Position numbers and translations under genes: made by a program
Assembly (NCBI GenBank): GCA_945910005.1
Contig: OX246739.1
Span: 5,920,001-5,984,000 of the forward strand
Source of the DNA: Isoperla grammatica
Lineage: Eukaryota; Arthropoda; Insecta; Plecoptera; Perlodidae
DNA length: 64,000 bases
Direction of reading: 5' to 3'
Notes under the pieces: model-generated
What the model was told of the DNA's origin: nothing
Database searches by the model: none
What the model saw: the letters and a program-made list of their open reading frames with translations, nothing else
In this document: piece after piece, positions 59,801 through 64,000 of the stretch
Position numbering within the stretch: position 1 is the first letter of the stretch
Layout: every line of letters begins with the position of its first letter

Positions 59801-61553
59801 AAATTGAGTCCTACTATCAGCCATACACATCGTCTTTATTAGCTTCGTTGCCCAAATATGAGACGTAAATGCCAAATATCATCTTATTAATAGCCCTTCA
59901 GAATGTCTGGCCGTTTGATCAGGACCCACTCGGAAGATAAGTTGATAACTACCACCCAATTGTTTCAATTACTAGGTCTTAAAAACGTTTTACCTGTTCT
60001 ACTATGTTCCGTTTTAATTAACTACCATCCACCCACCCACCCCTTGTGGCGAGTGCAAAAGTTGGTATGTGAAATATACCTGTCGAGATGCCCTTTATAG
60101 TATTGTACACTCGTCACAAGGGCAAGGGATGGGTGGGAGTAGATAGTGGCAGAGAAATAGAATTATAGGTACTGCGACCTTTACGCGGAATACACCATGT
60201 GTTTCTTTTATTTTGGTAGGATGCCTGACCAAGGACAAAATCATGCGCCTCTTCAGTGACTATAACTATACTGTCATTTATTGTAGGTAGTAGGCGTATT
60301 GCGGTATTTGGTTTAGTTGGTATTTGATAAGAATTATCAGAAGACTGTTATTACAATATGCTCCTCTTGCAAAGTGTCTGCGTATTTATTTCAATTTTCC
60401 ACTACCTTTTTGAGACTACGTAATCAACCAAAATAATGTTTAGTTTACAAATTAAAGCATATAACTCTATATTTCGGATATGAGTCTATTTAGTTTTTAG
60501 GTATATTGATACAGGATTAAATTATAAGCTGGAAATGGCGTGAGGTTCCAACAGATTGATGACTGGGATAGAGAGTTGAACAATTAGGTTTGGGATCGAT
60601 ATGCCTGCGATTAAAACACAATAAAAGAGAGGATGTCATGTGGTGGGTGACCAGAGATTGCTGTTCTGGCGTGACACTATTTTATGAACAATCTATACAG
60701 AATATAAATAGTTTTATTGAGTACCGATCAACCGTTGACCATAATTATCTTGTAACTCTTCACTCGACTGATCACTGATATGAAATAACAATCGATTTCG
60801 TATATCATATTATATTTTCATTCTTATTTTTAATTAATACATTCATACTGTGATACATTGCGCCAGAGTATGATGATAAGCAACTTGATCATCAGTTGTT
60901 CGTCTGGTCTGGTAGCCTTGTAGGATCATTGACGCAACAACTTATTCTTTGGCCTTAAAACTTGTAGTTGTTGAAAAATCGGGGTGAAGTGAACCTCCAT
61001 TGGTTTTTGGGTGTGCTAGTGCAACATGGATAAATAATCTGATTTTCTAAACGGCCCTACGTCGCGCCGTAATGGCGTAGACAATGCTACAGCCACAGAT
61101 AATTATAATTAGTGTGTAATTTATTATCTGTGGTACAGACAGCTTAAAAAAAGCGCTATTTCTTGAAATGTGGCATAGAGACTAATGCCGGTATCGCTGC
61201 CACTACTAGAAGGCTACAACAAAAAAAAATAAAAAAAATACATCCTTAGAGACCTTCAAACTGCACAATACGATTGCGTATAACAACAACCTAGAGCAAA
61301 TTTTCAAAACGGAACATTAATTTTGAGATAATGAACAAAAACCATGCTTCACAGTTTACACGTCAGCATAACTACACATTCCACAAAAAATATAGTTCCC
61401 ACCATAATTAAAATGCAAGATGGCAGATGTATGAAATACGAATAATATAACCCGGAGCTCGACAAAATCGCAAACATCTAAAACAAAGAAAACACATATC
61501 GGGCCTGTGACCCACCTCGTGGTGACCGGTGCCCACAACGAGGGCATTCACGC

Positions 61554-61875
61554 GTCTTGTCTTAAGAATAAGTAAACGGTGACTTTGGAGCCGTCCTAGC
61601 AACCAACGAAGCACTCAATAAATTTTAAGTGGTTCTGAATCGGCCTTGTTGATTCTATAGCATTTGTCTGCAGGTGTTCGCACTGTCCAATCACTGATTC
61701 ATATGTTTCGTATTTGAAATATCGATCTTTGATTGGTTATCGCTCATTCGTCGATGGTGTTCGGAGCCTACAGGGTTGGTTTAGTCGTTTAATTAAAGTC
61801 CCCCACTGAAAATCAGTTTCGTTACTGAGTGGGTAGACTCTAAATGTGGATTTATTTATTTTATTTTATTTATGT
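61554..61875 (+). mobile_element. SINE copy lacking the tRNA-like head
   Basis: Matches the body of the SINE at 49013-49438 from CTTGTCTTAAGAATAAG to the T-rich tail, with scattered differences. No head is recognisable upstream. Confidence 0.75.
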
Positions 61876-64000
61876 TTTTGACCTGTCTCTCTTCTTCTTT
61901 CATGCCGACCGTCTTTGCCTACAACCCACCGCCCCCCCCCCCATTCATTTTGACCCCCCCTATATTATGACTAGCCTGGAATGTGTGATAGATCTGACAT
62001 CATATTGTGGCCTTGCGGGCCTCGTAAAAAACAACCATCGGATGCGGCAACCGTGTGTCATGCTTTGTATTCTACGGCTACACTCGTATCTATGCACGAT
62101 TCATACAGCTATTTAAAAAAAAGAATTTTCGGGCCAATGAACTCTGGACAACAAAACTTTCTATGCATGCCGATATATCAATTACATAGTTGATAATGAG
62201 TGCAAGTCTATTGACTAGGTCATGCATCACCACATTATATACTTCTGACTCTTGGACTTGTAGTACTGTAATTAAATCAGTTATTACACAGAATACAGAG
62301 AGGTTAGCTAATGTTCGTGATAGAAGATTGATAAAGTTGATTGAGCTATGTCGCATTGTGCAAATTGCCGACAGCCGGATACGCGGCCAGCCACCTTGAG
62401 CTAGCTGGAAATAATATGCCCAACCAAAGACCTAAAAACTATGAACTATGGATGAAAAACTAAAAAAGGTACCGGGATTTTTAGGTACCGGGACCAACCA
62501 TTTCAACTTCCTGGCAACAAAAGTTAGCACTCCAATCAAACCCTTCAAACGTACGTAGCACATGATCTATTGATACGAAAGATTTCCAAGCACACTGGCC
62601 ATTTATTTTGCTCAATCGTGTAGACTGTAGATCTATCGGTCTAGCAATAAAGTTGCCAAGAAAACACAGCCGACAAATTATTGTTGTTATTGTATTGTAT
62701 TGTATTGTAGTATCGTTATTTAATTAATTAATTTAATAACTGATTCCTATTTTCTATACATTTTCCTAGAAAAGGAACATCAACGTCTCAAGTTCCAGAG
62801 CAACCTTTTGTATGGTAACGTTATACTCATAGATTAACGAGGTTTTGACCTACCAAATGTCAGTATTTTTATATAAAATACTGAATATATTATACAAAAT
62901 ACTTTTATATATATGCCCGCTGATTGGCTCCGACACACATATCAATATCGACGTCAGCTCAGATTATTATTGAATTTATGGAATTGAAGTGGCTATACCT
63001 CCTGAAATAGGAGAGTACATAGTGCTATTGGCCTATTGCCAGGCCCGGTCTGGAACAAATTGGGGCCCTCAGCTAAAACCTGTAAAGGGGCTCTCTACCG
63101 GGGGGTCTGGGGGGTATTCCATACCCCCCAGCAAACGGGGGGTCCAGGGGCTACTCTACTGGGCTGGGCTATTGCTCAGCTCGTCTATGGATAGTAGGAA
63201 CACGTGCGTGCGTGTCTCCCAATATGCGTAGGAGCCCATCACACCATCACACGCACACGCAGTCCTCCTATCATACTCTTGTACGAATTTACACTTGAAG
63301 CAAAATGGATTAGTTTTCATTTTGCAAATGGCGCGGGTTTTGGGGGTTCCCCTTGCCACCGTCTTGATCTCTGGCACCACCAGACGGTACGCCTGGGTAA
63401 AGGTACATAGGCAATCCCGCAATGAGAATGTGTGTGAGAGAGAGAGAGATTGATAGCGTCTTCATTTATAGCGGGATTAATGGGGGCCGGTGTGGGCATG
63501 GGAATTCATTGTAGTATAGGATATTAATTTCACCAGATTCTAGGTTTAGGTTTTATTGCACTCAGCACTATATTAGCAAGTGCCAAATATGATTACTGAC
63601 TTCACCAATCTATTATAATATCTGATTTTTTTAATATTTACCTTACACTCATTGTAGACTATCAATCATGGTCATCATGGTCATGGGGAAGCTTAGCCCC
63701 CCAGCTCCCCTGTATGTATACATAATTGCTGTGGTCCGTAAGTCATGTCTCATGTGGTGTTGACAGGCAGAGTAACCTACCTCGGTACTATTCTACCTCG
63801 GATACAAAGGCTGGGAGGGAAGGGGGGAGTGATTAGGATGATTGCAAAAATACAAATCTGAAATTAAAAATATTAATCTCCAAATTCTCTGTCCAAATTG
63901 ATCTTACAAGATTTGGGCCCAACGTTTGATTTGAATTAGATGTTTCGTTCCTCAATTAGGATTATCAATTCTGTCACGATATTCGACAGTCAAACAAGCT

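Larger units (their letters stand above)
58996..64000. other. No gene recognised; repeat fragments only
   Basis: Holds the SINE pieces listed separately, a dispersed repeat at 62850-62960 shared with 54808-54870, and a GC-rich repeat-like block at 63050-63180 with GGGGTCTGGGGGGTATTCC. The open frames at 58954-59244 and 61844-62399 have no recognisable motif. Confidence 0.55.

Overview
This is a 64-kb piece of an animal nuclear genome. The evidence is split genes with GT-AG introns, animal-type LINE and SINE retrotransposons, hAT-like and Harbinger-like non-autonomous DNA elements, long microsatellites and very low coding density. The many TAGGCCTA-type palindromes and the mix of repeats suggest a marine invertebrate, possibly an echinoderm or another deuterostome. 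That placement is inference; no marker gene here fixes the species.

Three cellular genes can be supported. (1) A complete DDX49-type DEAD-box RNA helicase on the + strand, four coding exons between 19225 and 23060, 454 residues. (2) and (3) Two tandem minus-strand paralogues of a TMEM53-like/DUF829 alpha/beta-hydrolase-fold protein, at 28418-31363 (copy A, 326 aa) and 40588-47992 (copy B, 322 aa). Both have five coding exons, and the last three are identical in length (269, 178 and 141 nt) and phase. DDX49 and copy A are convergent, separated by about 5.4 kb with no recognisable gene.

The rest is largely mobile-element landscape. Between the paralogues sits a 5'-truncated LINE (about 33284-36786) whose endonuclease-reverse transcriptase frame is fully open. 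A second LINE family is present as a copy with one frameshift in a homopolymer (51080-52795) and as an internally deleted copy in DDX49 intron 1 (19550-20100). Two older LINE pieces lie in introns of copy B. Short elements include a hAT-like element with a perfect 8-bp target duplication (57571-58255), a 149-bp inverted-repeat element in three copies that carries an RFX X-box-like palindrome, an inverted pair of a 301-bp element upstream of copy A, TAA/TTA-flanked elements at 27587-27777 and 48341-48602, and tRNA-derived SINEs, one bounded by a 21-bp target duplication (2140-2362). A broken THAP-type zinc-finger segment lies at 18588-18800.

Regions: 1-18.5 kb holds no recognisable gene, only repeats and a few promoter-like motif clusters; 18.6-23.1 kb THAP relic, candidate promoter and DDX49; 23.1-28.4 kb empty apart from one MITE; 28.4-33.1 kb copy A and its upstream region; 33.3-36.8 kb LINE; 36.8-40.6 kb empty apart from a large inverted repeat; 40.6-48.6 kb copy B with LINE pieces in its introns; 48.6-64 kb SINEs, LINE, MITEs and unassigned sequence. 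I saw no CRISPR array, prophage, operon or genuine tRNA/rRNA gene, and no clearly new multi-gene system. The most useful leads are the paralogue pair with an altered nucleophile elbow in copy B, the X-box-carrying MITE family, the promoter-like motif clusters, and the precisely bounded young mobile elements.
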